Notes: a model not told the origin generated them from the letters alone. A stretch of DNA of 5,634 bases from Caldifarciminota bacterium (GCA_016935775.1 JAFGQF010000270.1:1-5634), one strand, 5' to 3'. Shown: positions 1-5,634, counted from the stretch's first letter. Numbers and translations are program-made.

Positions 1-789
1 CAGCGCCGACGTGACGCGCTGGGGCAGGACCGCCGGCACCTTGGTGCCGATGCGGACGATCTCGACGTGGGGGATGGCGCGCAGCCGGCCGAGCAGCCAC
101 TCGAGCCGCTCGCCCGGCAGGGTCAGCGGGTCGCCGCCCGAGAGCAGGACGTCGCGAACCCGGCGGTGGGACGCGATGTAACCGAGCGCGGTCTCCCAGT
201 TCGAGGGCCCGTAGCAGTCACGCTTGCCGCCGACCGCCCGCGAGCGGGTGCAGTAGCGGCAGTAGACCGAGCAGGAGCCGGTGACGAGGAAGAGCACCCG
301 GTCCGGGTAGCGGTGGACGAGGCCGGGCACCGGGGAGTCGGCGTCCTCGCCCAGCGGGTCATCTGCCTCCCCGCGTCCCCGGGCCAGCTCGGCGGCCTGC
401 GGAACGACCGAGCGGCGCAGCGGCTGGCGCGGGTCGCGCGGGTCGAGCAGGCCGGCGTAGTAGGGAGTGATGCTCAGCGGCAGCCGCGCGCGGGTGCCGT
501 CGAGCGCGGCCCGCTCGTCCGGGGAGAGTTCGATGACGCGCTCGAGCCCGGCGAGGTCGCGGACCCGGTTGCGGAGTTGCCAGCGCCAGTCATTCCACTG
601 GGCGTCGGTGACGCCCGGGAAGCAGCGGGCGCGGAAGGATGCCGGTCCGGGCGCGCGGACGGTCGAATGATCGAGGGAGACGGAGCCGGCTGTACCGGCG
701 ATGGTACCCGGAGGTTCGTCCTCGCCGGACTGGACCTCGGGGTCGCTGACCGGGGACAGTGTCCCCGCGGGCAGAAAGTGGTTCTTCAT
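1..789 (-). CDS. kamA: Lysine 2,3-aminomutase family radical SAM/PLP enzyme (KamA-like), 3' part outside window
   Basis: The first 263 codons are visible; the gene runs off the left edge. The family moves an alpha-amino group to the beta carbon (classically L-lysine to L-beta-lysine) in the cytoplasm, using a [4Fe-4S] cluster, S-adenosylmethionine and PLP. The protein shows FPGVTDAQWNDWRWQLRNRV (residues 57-76), ITPYYAGLLDP, then DPLGEDADSPVPGLVHRYPD (144-163). The cluster motif is CSVYCRYCTRSR, with Cys173, Cys177 and Cys180, followed by DVLLSGGDPL (213-222). These match clostridial lysine 2,3-aminomutase closely. The PLP lysine and the two aspartates that separate lysine from glutamate aminomutases lie beyond the window, so the substrate is not proven. 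The first ~50 residues are low-complexity and not recognised, making the N-terminus about 48 residues longer than the clostridial enzyme. The start at 789 is preferred because GAGGA sits at -8 to -4, exactly as before the protease gene. An in-frame ATG four codons upstream (801) lies inside that binding site. Confidence 0.93.
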   Translation of the reverse strand, partial: MKNHFLPAGTLSPVSDPEVQSGEDEPPGTIAGTAGSVSLDHSTVRAPGPASFRARCFPGVTDAQWNDWRWQLRNRVRDLAGLERVIELSPDERAALDGTRARLPLSITPYYAGLLDPRDPRQPLRRSVVPQAAELARGRGEADDPLGEDADSPVPGLVHRYPDRVLFLVTGSCSVYCRYCTRSRAVGGKRDCYGPSNWETALGYIASHRRVRDVLLSGGDPLTLPGERLEWLLGRLRAIPHVEIVRIGTKVPAVLPQRVTSAL

Positions 790-791
790 TG

Positions 792-799
792 CTCCTCTC
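792..799 (-). promoter_or_regulatory. Ribosome binding site of the kamA-like gene
   Basis: On the minus strand GAGAGGAG is followed by CA and the ATG at 789. It decides between two in-frame ATG codons: the upstream one (801-799) overlaps this purine-rich stretch and has none of its own in front. The GAGGA core is at the same distance from the ATG as in the protease gene at 1925. Confidence 0.7.
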
Positions 800-816
800 A
801 TCGTTAAACGGTGCGG

Positions 817-846
817 ATTGTAGCGCCGCGGAGGGCGGTTCGTCAA
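817..846 (-). promoter_or_regulatory. Sigma-70-type promoter of the kamA-like gene
   Basis: Read on the minus strand, TTGACG (846-841) is separated by 18 bases from TACAAT (822-817). Each box differs from consensus by one base. The expected transcription start is near 810, giving a leader of about 20 bases that contains the GAGAGGAG ribosome binding site. Such an AT-rich -10 box stands out in this GC-rich DNA. An interrupted palindrome, CGGTCC-GT-GGACCG (861-874), lies 14 bases upstream of the -35 box and could be an operator, though short GC palindromes are common here. Confidence 0.75.
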
Positions 847-1070
847 TGGCCGGTCCGGGACGGTCCGTGGACCGGGGCGATGGCGCCGGCCCTTGCCGGG
901 CGCGGGTTTGCGGCCGGGGCCCGCGGGCGGCGCGGGCTTGACGGGATTGGTGGTGAGCGAGGGTGGCGCCGAGCTTGACCGGAACCGGCCGCGGGCCAGG
1001 ATTGTTCGGCAGCCGGATCTCGAAGCGAGCCGACCTGAAACCGGCGCCGCCGGCCCGGGAGCCGCGTTGC
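847..1070. other. GC-rich intergenic stretch with no recognisable gene
   Basis: No frame on either strand gives a protein I recognise; all are short, proline/arginine/glycine-rich and broken by stops. If the downstream asparaginase-type gene had once been complete, its alpha subunit should have occupied this stretch and more (roughly 500 bases). The kamA-like gene starts at 789, so there is no room for it. The part nearest 1070 may hold eroded alpha-subunit end sequence, but I cannot show this. The only other structure seen is the CGGTCC/GGACCG palindrome at 861-874. No convincing plus-strand promoter was found. Confidence 0.5.
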
Positions 1071-1483
1071 TGGCGGGACCACGGTGATACTCTGCCGGGA
1101 CCGGTTGGGCCGCATCGCGGCCGGGGTCAGTTCGTCGGGCTGGGCGCGGGGCTACCCGGGACGGCTGGGCGACTCGGCGGTCGTCGGCGCGGGCTGCTAC
1201 GCTGACAGCCGGCTCGGGGCATGCGGCTGCACCCACATCGGCGAGATGACCATCCGCTGTTCGACCGCGCGGACCGTCGTGCGGCTGATGCAGGAGGAAC
1301 GGTCGCTGGATTCGGCGCTGCGGGGCGGCTACCTCGGGCCGGTGGTCATCCACTGCCATCGACGTTCACGGCAACCCGGGCGTGGTGGCGACTTCTGACC
1401 TCGGGCCGAAGTCGGCTTACCTTTGCTGGCAACAGGGGATGGACATCCCGCGGTACGGACGGGCCACAATTCCGCGCGGCTAG
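1071..1483 (+). pseudogene. Remnant of an asparaginase / isoaspartyl peptidase (Ntn-hydrolase, glycosylasparaginase-like), beta-subunit half, frameshifted
   Basis: Intact family members hydrolyse asparagine- or isoaspartyl-type amides. They self-cleave into alpha and beta subunits before a nucleophilic threonine in an H-(G)-D-T motif. Here WRDHGDT is read at 1071-1091 in one frame. The frame then changes, with about 11 bases apparently missing. From 1096 a second frame reads RDRLGRIAAGVSSSGW, then PGRLGDSAVVGAGCYAD, then GCTHIGEMTIR (to about 1257). These are the substrate-pocket motifs of the family: GRxGDS with its Arg (1162-1164) and Asp (1171-1173), and the conserved Thr (1231-1233). A second break follows. 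Dropping one T at 1354 joins GGYLGPVVIH to AIDVHGNPGVVATSDLGPKS and on to a stop at 1481-1483. The linker between SLDSAL and GGYLGP also looks short. There is no alpha subunit, no ribosome binding site and no promoter. Sequencing error could explain 1354 but not the missing first half. It ends tail-to-tail with the acidic gene. Confidence 0.8.
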
Positions 1484-1803
1484 CCCAGGTCCCCGTCCGG
1501 CTCGTCATCAACTTCGGGAAGTTCGAGTTCGGGGTCGGGCTCGTCTTCCTCGTAACGCAGCAGGCGCTCGAGCCGGTCGGGTTCGATGGCGAGCGCCTCC
1601 TCGATGGCAACAAGCAGTGTGCCGACGTCGGGCCACTCGTCGTCGAGTTCGTCGAGCAGCTCCTGGGGGTCGCGGTCGAGCTCGAAGTTGGGGCAGTCCG
1701 GGTTCCTGCCCAGGGCCATCATCACGGCGCGGATGTCGTTCGGGTCCTGTCCTCCCAGCCACAGCAGGACGTCGTCGCGGTCGAACCGTGGTGCCTCATT
1801 CAT
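1480..1803 (-). CDS. Small highly acidic protein of unknown function
   Basis: A 107-residue protein starting MNEAPRFDRDDVLLWLGG. About a third of its residues are Asp or Glu (I count 35), against eight Arg and no Lys or His. Residues 1-85 look foldable: short hydrophobic helices such as DDVLLWL, IRAVMMALG and GTLLVAIEEALAI alternate with acidic linkers. The last 20 or so (PDPELELPEVDDEPDGD) look like a disordered acidic tail. There is no signal peptide or membrane segment, so it is probably cytoplasmic. I do not recognise the family. DNA mimicry or charge-based protein binding are possible, but only from composition. The ATG at 1803 is chosen over the in-frame TTG at 1812-1810, because that TTG overlaps the end of the -10 box and would lie upstream of the predicted transcript start. 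No ribosome binding site is present. The opposite strand is open over the same bases, but its Val/Leu/Phe-rich product is what the complement of GAN codons must give. The stop overlaps that of the pseudogene. Confidence 0.68.
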   Translation of the reverse strand: MNEAPRFDRDDVLLWLGGQDPNDIRAVMMALGRNPDCPNFELDRDPQELLDELDDEWPDVGTLLVAIEEALAIEPDRLERLLRYEEDEPDPELELPEVDDEPDGDLG

Positions 1804-1811
1804 TTCGGCCA

Positions 1812-1841
1812 ATGCTAGGCCAGCTACCGGCCGCCTGTCAA
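1812..1841 (-). promoter_or_regulatory. Promoter of the acidic-protein gene, predicted leaderless
   Basis: On the minus strand a perfect TTGACA (1841-1836) is followed by an 18-base spacer and TAGCAT (1817-1812). The usual 6-8 bases from the -10 box puts the transcript start at about 1806-1804, directly at the ATG at 1803. This fits the absence of a ribosome binding site and argues for a leaderless message. Confidence 0.72.
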
Positions 1842-1863
1842 GTCCGGCGGTGCGGCTTTGACA
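1836..1863. promoter_or_regulatory. Inverted repeat joining two divergent -35 boxes, possible shared operator
   Basis: The arms are TGTCAAGTCCG (1836-1846) and CGGCTTTGACA (1853-1863). They pair at 9 of 11 positions around a 6-base centre. Six of the matching positions are simply the two opposed TTGACA boxes, so only the CCG/CGG pairing is additional symmetry. A dimeric regulator here would cover both -35 boxes and control the acidic gene and the protease together. This is inference from geometry only. Confidence 0.35.
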
Positions 1864-1885
1864 ACCCGGCGTGGCTGGCTAGCCT
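1858..1885 (+). promoter_or_regulatory. Candidate promoter of the secreted protease
   Basis: A perfect TTGACA (1858-1863) is followed 16 bases later by TAGCCT (1880-1885), a weaker -10 box that keeps the T-A----T positions. The predicted start near 1892 leaves a leader of about 33 bases carrying the AGGAGG site. A TGTTAT at 1885-1890 is a more AT-rich -10 candidate, but its 21-base spacing from the -35 is too long. Confidence 0.55.
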
Positions 1886-1914
1886 GTTATTGGAGCGTTT
1901 TCGGGACATCCATC

Positions 1915-1920
1915 AGGAGG
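1915..1920 (+). promoter_or_regulatory. Ribosome binding site of the protease gene
   Basis: A perfect AGGAGG is followed by ACCA and the ATG at 1925. It fixes the start codon, which also begins a typical signal peptide. Confidence 0.88.
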
Positions 1921-1924
1921 ACCA

Positions 1925-4900
1925 ATGAAAGCAGTCTGTTTCGGCGTTCTCGCGCTGGTGCTGGCGGCGGCGGCCGGGCCGGCGACGCATTACGACATGG
2001 GCCCGGCGCGCCGGTTCGACCCGGCGACCGGCGAGGAGAACAACTTCGTCCGGCTGAACGGCGCGGAGCTGGACACCCGCGCGCCCGACCCGGGATTGCC
2101 GGCAGAGTTGCTGCTGGACGAGCACGAGGACGTACGCCAGCCCTGCATCGTCCAGTTCGACGGGCCGATTGACCGGCGTTGGGTTCGCGATCTCGCGCGG
2201 CTCGGGTTCGAATCGTACGGTTACGTTCCTCACTACGCGACAATCTGTCGGCTCGACCCGGTCGAGCGCGAGCTGGTGCGCAGCCTGCCGTTCGTGCGCT
2301 GGGTCGGTCTTCACCATCCCGGCTGGCGCATCGAGCCGGCGCTCCTGAAGCGCGACGGGCCGGTCGAGGTCGTCGCGGCGATGGCGCCGGGCGGCGACGA
2401 GGCGGCGCTGCTGGCCGCGGCCGGCGAACTGGGCGAGGTAGTGTCGGCCAGCCGTTCAGGGCTCGCGACCACGGTCCGGCTGGTGCTGGGCGCGGGCGAT
2501 ATCGCCCGGCTCGCCCGCCACCCGGACGTGTTCTGGGTACAGGAATACTCCGAGCCGACGGTCGCCAACAACCAGGTCCAGTGGGTGACCCAGACCGGCT
2601 GGAAGGCGACGGCCCAGCCGGACACGGCGCTGTCGGTGCGGACGAGCTGGTTGAAGGGCGTGCGCGGCCAGGGCGTGGTCCTTTCCACCACCGACACCGG
2701 TCTCAATACCGGCCACGATATGTTCCGCGACCCGGCGTTGCCGATCACACCGCCGGGAATCTGGCCGGCGCACCGCAAAGTCGTGGCGTTCAAGCTCTAC
2801 CAGGGCGCGAACGCAGGCGAGAGCCCGCGCCACGGCAGCCACGTCAACGGCACGGTCGCGGGCAACGATTCGGACTGCGGCGGCATGAGCTTCTACGACG
2901 GGATGGCGAAGGACGCCCGGCTCTGCTTCGTGGACCTGACCAACTCGAGCGGCAGCTTCACGGTCGGCCAGGACCTCTGGCCGCTCTGGGACACTGTCTA
3001 CGCCGGCCGCGGGTTGCCCGATTCGCTGCGACCGATCAAGCAGCACTCCGGCTCCTGGGGCTGGTCCAATTCTTCCGGCACCTACCTGCTGATGGACGCT
3101 TCGACCGACGCGTTCAACTGGGCACATAAAGACTTCCTCAACATTATGGCGGCGGGCAACGAGTCCAGCACTCGCCGGCTGCGCAACCCCGGGATAGCCA
3201 AGAACGTGATGACCGTTGGAGCGACCGGTAACGGTACGACTTCCAACACGATCGCCACCTTCTCGTCCGAAGGCCCGACCCAAGACAACCGGCTCAAGCC
3301 GAACGTGATGGCGCCGGGCGTGAGCCTGTACTCCGCGCGGATGGCGCCGGCGACCAACACCTACGAGCAGCTTTCGGGCACCTCGATGGCGACACCGGCG
3401 GTGAACGGCACGGTCGGGCTGATGCGCTGCTACCTGCAGGAGGGCTACTACCCAACCGGTAGCGCCAACCCGTCCGACCGGCTCGAGTACATCTCGGCGG
3501 CGCTGCTGCGCGCGATGGCAATGGCCTCGGCCGATCCGAACGTCAGCTCCTACACTGTTCCCAGCTACGCCATCGGCTGGGGCAGGATTGACGCCGACTC
3601 GGTGCTCCATTTTACCGGCGATGCCCGCAAGCTCGCGCTCTGCGATGACACAACCGGCTTGGCGACCGGGCAGTACAAGCAGTACGACTTCCAGGTGTAC
3701 TCGGCGCTGCCGCTGCGGGTCGCGCTCGCGTGGACCGACACCGCGGCCGCGCCCAACGCCAACCCGACGCTGGTGAACGACCTGAACCTCGAGTTGGTGT
3801 CGCCTTCCGGGACCAGCTACCGGGGCAACCAGTACTCGGGCGGCCAGTCGGTGCCCAACCCGACATCCTGGGACGCGGTCAACGTCGAGGAATGCGCACG
3901 AGTTAACAGCCCTGAAACCGGGGTCTGGACCGTCAAGGTCTACGGCCAGAACGTTGCCACCGCGGCAAACCAGCCGTTCGCCTGGTGCATCACCGGCGAC
4001 GTTTCGCTCAACCTGCCGGACGTCGGGGTGACCAGCCTGCTCGCGCCGGCCGGGACGATTGACTCGACCGCGAGCGTGGCGCCGGTCTGCTCGGTGCACA
4101 ACTTCGGCAACGTCGCGGCCAGCTACCGGGTTCGCGCCCGGGTCGGGACCTGCTACGACGACAGTGCCGAAGTGACCGACCACCAGCCGGGCACCACCCG
4201 GCTGGTGACGTTCCCGGCCAAGTCCGGCTGGCCGCGCGGCAGCCACGCGGTGAGCTGTTCGACCCGGCTGGCGGGCGACGTCGCGCCGGACAACGACAGC
4301 GCGCTCGGCGCGGTGCTGGTCCGGGTGCTGGACGCGGCTGCGGTTTCGGTTGACGCGCCGACCGGGGTGGTCTACCGGGACGTGGCGGTCCAGCCGCTGG
4401 CAACGGTCCGCAATGCGGGCAGCGCTCCGCAGGCGTTTGACGTGGCGTTCAGCATCAGTGACGGCTACGCGGATACGGCGAACACGGGCACGCTCGCGCC
4501 CGGCGCGAGCGTCCAGCTTTCGTTCGCCGACTGGACGCCGGCGACCACCGGCAGTTTCGCGGTCGGCTGTTCGGTCCGGCTGGCGGGCGACATGGTCAAC
4601 GCCAACGATACTTCGTTTGGCTCGGTGACGGTCCACTACCGCGACGTCGGGGTGATGGCAATCGTCGAGCCGGCCGGGTCGTACGTCGCCGGCGACACGG
4701 TGCGGCCCGCCGCGACGTGGCGCAACAACGGCACGGTCAGCGCCGATGTCGAGGCGTGGCTGATGGTTTCCGACCCGGCCGACGCCGAAGTCTACCGCGA
4801 GATGGTGAGTTGTACCGGGCTGGCGCCGGGCGACTCGGTGCTGGTTGACGGCTTTGCCGGGTTCGTCCCGGAGGCGGTCGGCGACTGGACCGCGCGCTGC

Positions 4901-5634
4901 AGCACCGGGTATGCCGGCGACCAGCTTGCGGACAACGACGAAATCGAGCAGGGTTTTGCGGTGCTCGAGCCCGGGATATTCGACGTCGCCGTGGCCGGCA
5001 TCATCGCGCCGGCCGGCTGGCTGGACACGGGCGCGGTGGTGGTGCCGCGGGGCCGCGTGAAGAACCACAGTGACCGGGCGGTCAACTGCGAGGCCTGGTT
5101 CGTTGTTTCGGACCCGGCCGGCAGCGAGCGCTACCGCGAGCAAGTGGCGGTGATTGGCCTGGAGCTGGGCGAGGAACGTGAGGTGGGTTTCCCGGAGTTC
5201 GCGCCGGGCATGGACGAGGGCACCTGGCTTGCGCGCTGTTCGGTTGCCGTGGCTCGCGACACCGCGCCGGGCAACGACTTGCTCGACCGCGAGTTCGAAG
5301 TCAGCGCCCGGCCCGACTGGCCGTTCGGCTGGGTTGAGGTCGCGCGGATGCCGGCGGGCGCGAAGCAGGTGAAGGACGGCGGCTGGCTGGCGATTGACGA
5401 AGGCAGCCAGCTCATCTACGCGACGCGGGGCAACAAGACGCCGGACTTCTTCGCCTACGACGCGCGCGAGGATACCTGGACCACCCTGGCGTCCATCCCG
5501 GACGGCATCGAAGGCAAGCCGCCGCGCAAGGGCTCGCGGGGCATCGCCGACGGCAACGGCTTCCTGTATGCCACGAAGGGCAACAACACCTTCGGGTTCT
5601 GGAAGTACGACATCCAGAACGACACGTGGGGCGC
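1925..5634 (+). CDS. Secreted subtilisin-family (S8) serine protease, KP-43-like, with four Ig-like repeats and a kelch-like region; 3' end outside window
   Basis: At least 1236 residues, open to the right edge. Residues 1-20 (MKAVCFGVLALVLAAAAGPA) are a signal peptide, so the protein is exported. Residues ~60-215 form a prodomain-like region. The S8 catalytic domain (~215-565) has the full triad: Asp257 in STTDTGLNTGH, His303 in HGSHVNGTVAGN and Ser487 in SGTSMATPAVNG, with oxyanion Asn412 in MAAGNES. An active endopeptidase is expected. Residues ~566-692 (LRVALAWTD, LVNDLNLELVSPSG, NVEECARVNSPETG, VWTVKVYGQNV) match the C-terminal beta-sandwich of KP-43-type oxidant-stable proteases. Four ~104-113-residue Ig-like repeats start at 699, 803, 907 and 1020. 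From ~1136 come two kelch-like units (LIYATRGNKT..FFAYD..EDTW and FLYATKGNNT..FWKYD..NDTW), the start of a probable beta-propeller. The repeats and propeller probably tether or present the enzyme at the cell surface. A C-terminal sorting domain may lie beyond the window. The substrate is unknown; nutrient protein degradation is the default guess. It is transcribed divergently from the acidic gene. Confidence 0.93.
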   Translation, partial: MKAVCFGVLALVLAAAAGPATHYDMGPARRFDPATGEENNFVRLNGAELDTRAPDPGLPAELLLDEHEDVRQPCIVQFDGPIDRRWVRDLARLGFESYGYVPHYATICRLDPVERELVRSLPFVRWVGLHHPGWRIEPALLKRDGPVEVVAAMAPGGDEAALLAAAGELGEVVSASRSGLATTVRLVLGAGDIARLARHPDVFWVQEYSEPTVANNQVQWVTQTGWKATAQPDTALSVRTSWLKGVRGQGVVLSTTDTGLNTGHDMFRDPALPITPPGIWPAHRKVVAFKLYQGANAGESPRHGSHVNGTVAGNDSDCGGMSFYDGMAKDARLCFVDLTNSSGSFTVGQDLWPLWDTVYAGRGLPDSLRPIKQHSGSWGWSNSSGTYLLMDASTDAFNWAHKDFLNIMAAGNESSTRRLRNPGIAKNVMTVGATGNGTTSNTIATFSSEGPTQDNRLKPNVMAPGVSLYSARMAPATNTYEQLSGTSMATPAVNGTVGLMRCYLQEGYYPTGSANPSDRLEYISAALLRAMAMASADPNVSSYTVPSYAIGWGRIDADSVLHFTGDARKLALCDDTTGLATGQYKQYDFQVYSALPLRVALAWTDTAAAPNANPTLVNDLNLELVSPSGTSYRGNQYSGGQSVPNPTSWDAVNVEECARVNSPETGVWTVKVYGQNVATAANQPFAWCITGDVSLNLPDVGVTSLLAPAGTIDSTASVAPVCSVHNFGNVAASYRVRARVGTCYDDSAEVTDHQPGTTRLVTFPAKSGWPRGSHAVSCSTRLAGDVAPDNDSALGAVLVRVLDAAAVSVDAPTGVVYRDVAVQPLATVRNAGSAPQAFDVAFSISDGYADTANTGTLAPGASVQLSFADWTPATTGSFAVGCSVRLAGDMVNANDTSFGSVTVHYRDVGVMAIVEPAGSYVAGDTVRPAATWRNNGTVSADVEAWLMVSDPADAEVYREMVSCTGLAPGDSVLVDGFAGFVPEAVGDWTARCSTGYAGDQLADNDEIEQGFAVLEPGIFDVAVAGIIAPAGWLDTGAVVVPRGRVKNHSDRAVNCEAWFVVSDPAGSERYREQVAVIGLELGEEREVGFPEFAPGMDEGTWLARCSVAVARDTAPGNDLLDREFEVSARPDWPFGWVEVARMPAGAKQVKDGGWLAIDEGSQLIYATRGNKTPDFFAYDAREDTWTTLASIPDGIEGKPPRKGSRGIADGNGFLYATKGNNTFGFWKYDIQNDTWG
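4019..5302 (+). repeat. Four tandem Ig-like (CARDB-type) protein repeats inside the protease
   Basis: Unit starts are at about 4019 (DVGVTSLLAPAG), 4331 (DAAAVSVDAPTG), 4643 (DVGVMAIVEPAG) and 4982 (DVAVAGIIAPAG). Each opens with DVxV...xPxG, has a central N-G/N-F-G turn (HNFGN, RNAGS, RNNGT, KNHSD), and closes with (A/G)xxCSxxxAxD followed by (N/G)ND (VSCSTRLAGD, VGCSVRLAGD, ARCSTGYAGD, ARCSVAVARD). Units 3 and 4 share an extra strand, EAWLMVSDPADAEVYRE versus EAWFVVSDPAGSERYRE, which units 1 and 2 lack. This suggests 4 and 3 arose from one another most recently. Such modules are usually spacers or carbohydrate/protein-binding stalks on extracellular enzymes; binding is not shown here. Confidence 0.8.

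Noticed and set aside
67..807. A 246-codon plus-strand open frame opposite the kamA-like gene.
   Set aside because: It is a shadow of the minus-strand radical SAM gene; the product is Ala/Arg/Gly/Val-rich with no family features.
936..966. TTGACG at 938-943 as a plus-strand promoter for the asparaginase-type gene.
   Set aside because: No -10-like sequence occurs 15-19 bases downstream; the region there is GC-rich.
1389..1414. Hairpin CGACTTC / GAAGTCG as a terminator downstream of the acidic gene.
   Set aside because: Only a 7-bp stem with a 12-base loop, no T-run on either strand, and it lies in the conserved coding part (ATSDLGPKS) of the remnant.
1423..1818. A 131-codon plus-strand frame over the acidic gene.
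   Set aside because: It starts at a TTG without a ribosome binding site, and its Val/Leu/Phe richness is the direct complement of Asp/Glu codons on the other strand.
1221..1928. A 235-codon plus-strand frame crossing the remnant, the acidic gene and the divergent promoters.
   Set aside because: Its product is Arg/Ala/Pro-rich and it spans a clear regulatory region, overlapping the protease start; no support beyond being open.
2179..3129. A 316-codon plus-strand frame within the protease.
   Set aside because: It is out of frame with the protease; its Arg/Gly/Ala/Pro-rich product shows no motifs.
2456..5143. A stop-free minus-strand frame of nearly 900 codons opposite the protease.
   Set aside because: It lies in exact codon register with the protease, whose GC-rich third positions remove antisense stops. 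Its product is an Arg/Val/His/Gly-rich sequence without recognisable motifs, promoter or ribosome binding site, while the plus strand has the catalytic triad.

Overview
The window is GC-rich bacterial DNA with strongly GC-biased third codon positions, ordinary -35/-10 promoters and GAGGA-type ribosome binding sites. The large secreted protease joins a KP-43-like subtilase core to tandem Ig-like repeats and a kelch-like segment. The kelch part (GGWLA, LIYATRGNKT, FLYATKGNNT, FWKYD) resembles, from memory, secreted proteins of candidate phyla such as WOR-3/Stahlbacteria. The lineage assignment is tentative and rests on that resemblance only.

Layout: (1) 1-789, minus strand: most of a lysine 2,3-aminomutase family radical SAM enzyme (KamA-like), cut by the left edge, with its own promoter at 817-846. 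(2) 847-1070: no recognisable gene. (3) 1071-1483, plus strand: the decayed C-terminal (beta-subunit) half of an Ntn-hydrolase asparaginase / isoaspartyl peptidase-type gene. It has at least two frame lesions and no alpha subunit. (4) 1480-1803, minus strand: a small, lysine-free, extremely acidic cytoplasmic protein of unknown function. Its stop codon shares the bases CTAG with the stop of the pseudogene, and it is probably read from a leaderless transcript. (5) 1804-1924: a compact divergent promoter region whose two opposed -35 boxes form an inverted repeat. (6) 1925 to the right edge, plus strand: a secreted subtilisin-family protease with signal peptide, prodomain, intact catalytic triad, KP-43-type C-terminal beta-sandwich, four Ig-like repeats and the start of a kelch-like region. 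It runs off the window.

The genes do not form an operon or an obvious pathway. They read as independent units: an amino-acid enzyme, a gene remnant, an uncharacterised acidic protein, and an exported protease divergent from it. I do not see a convincing undescribed multi-gene system. The items most worth a second look are the asparaginase remnant with its point-like frameshift at 1354, the leaderless divergent acidic gene, and the modular protease.
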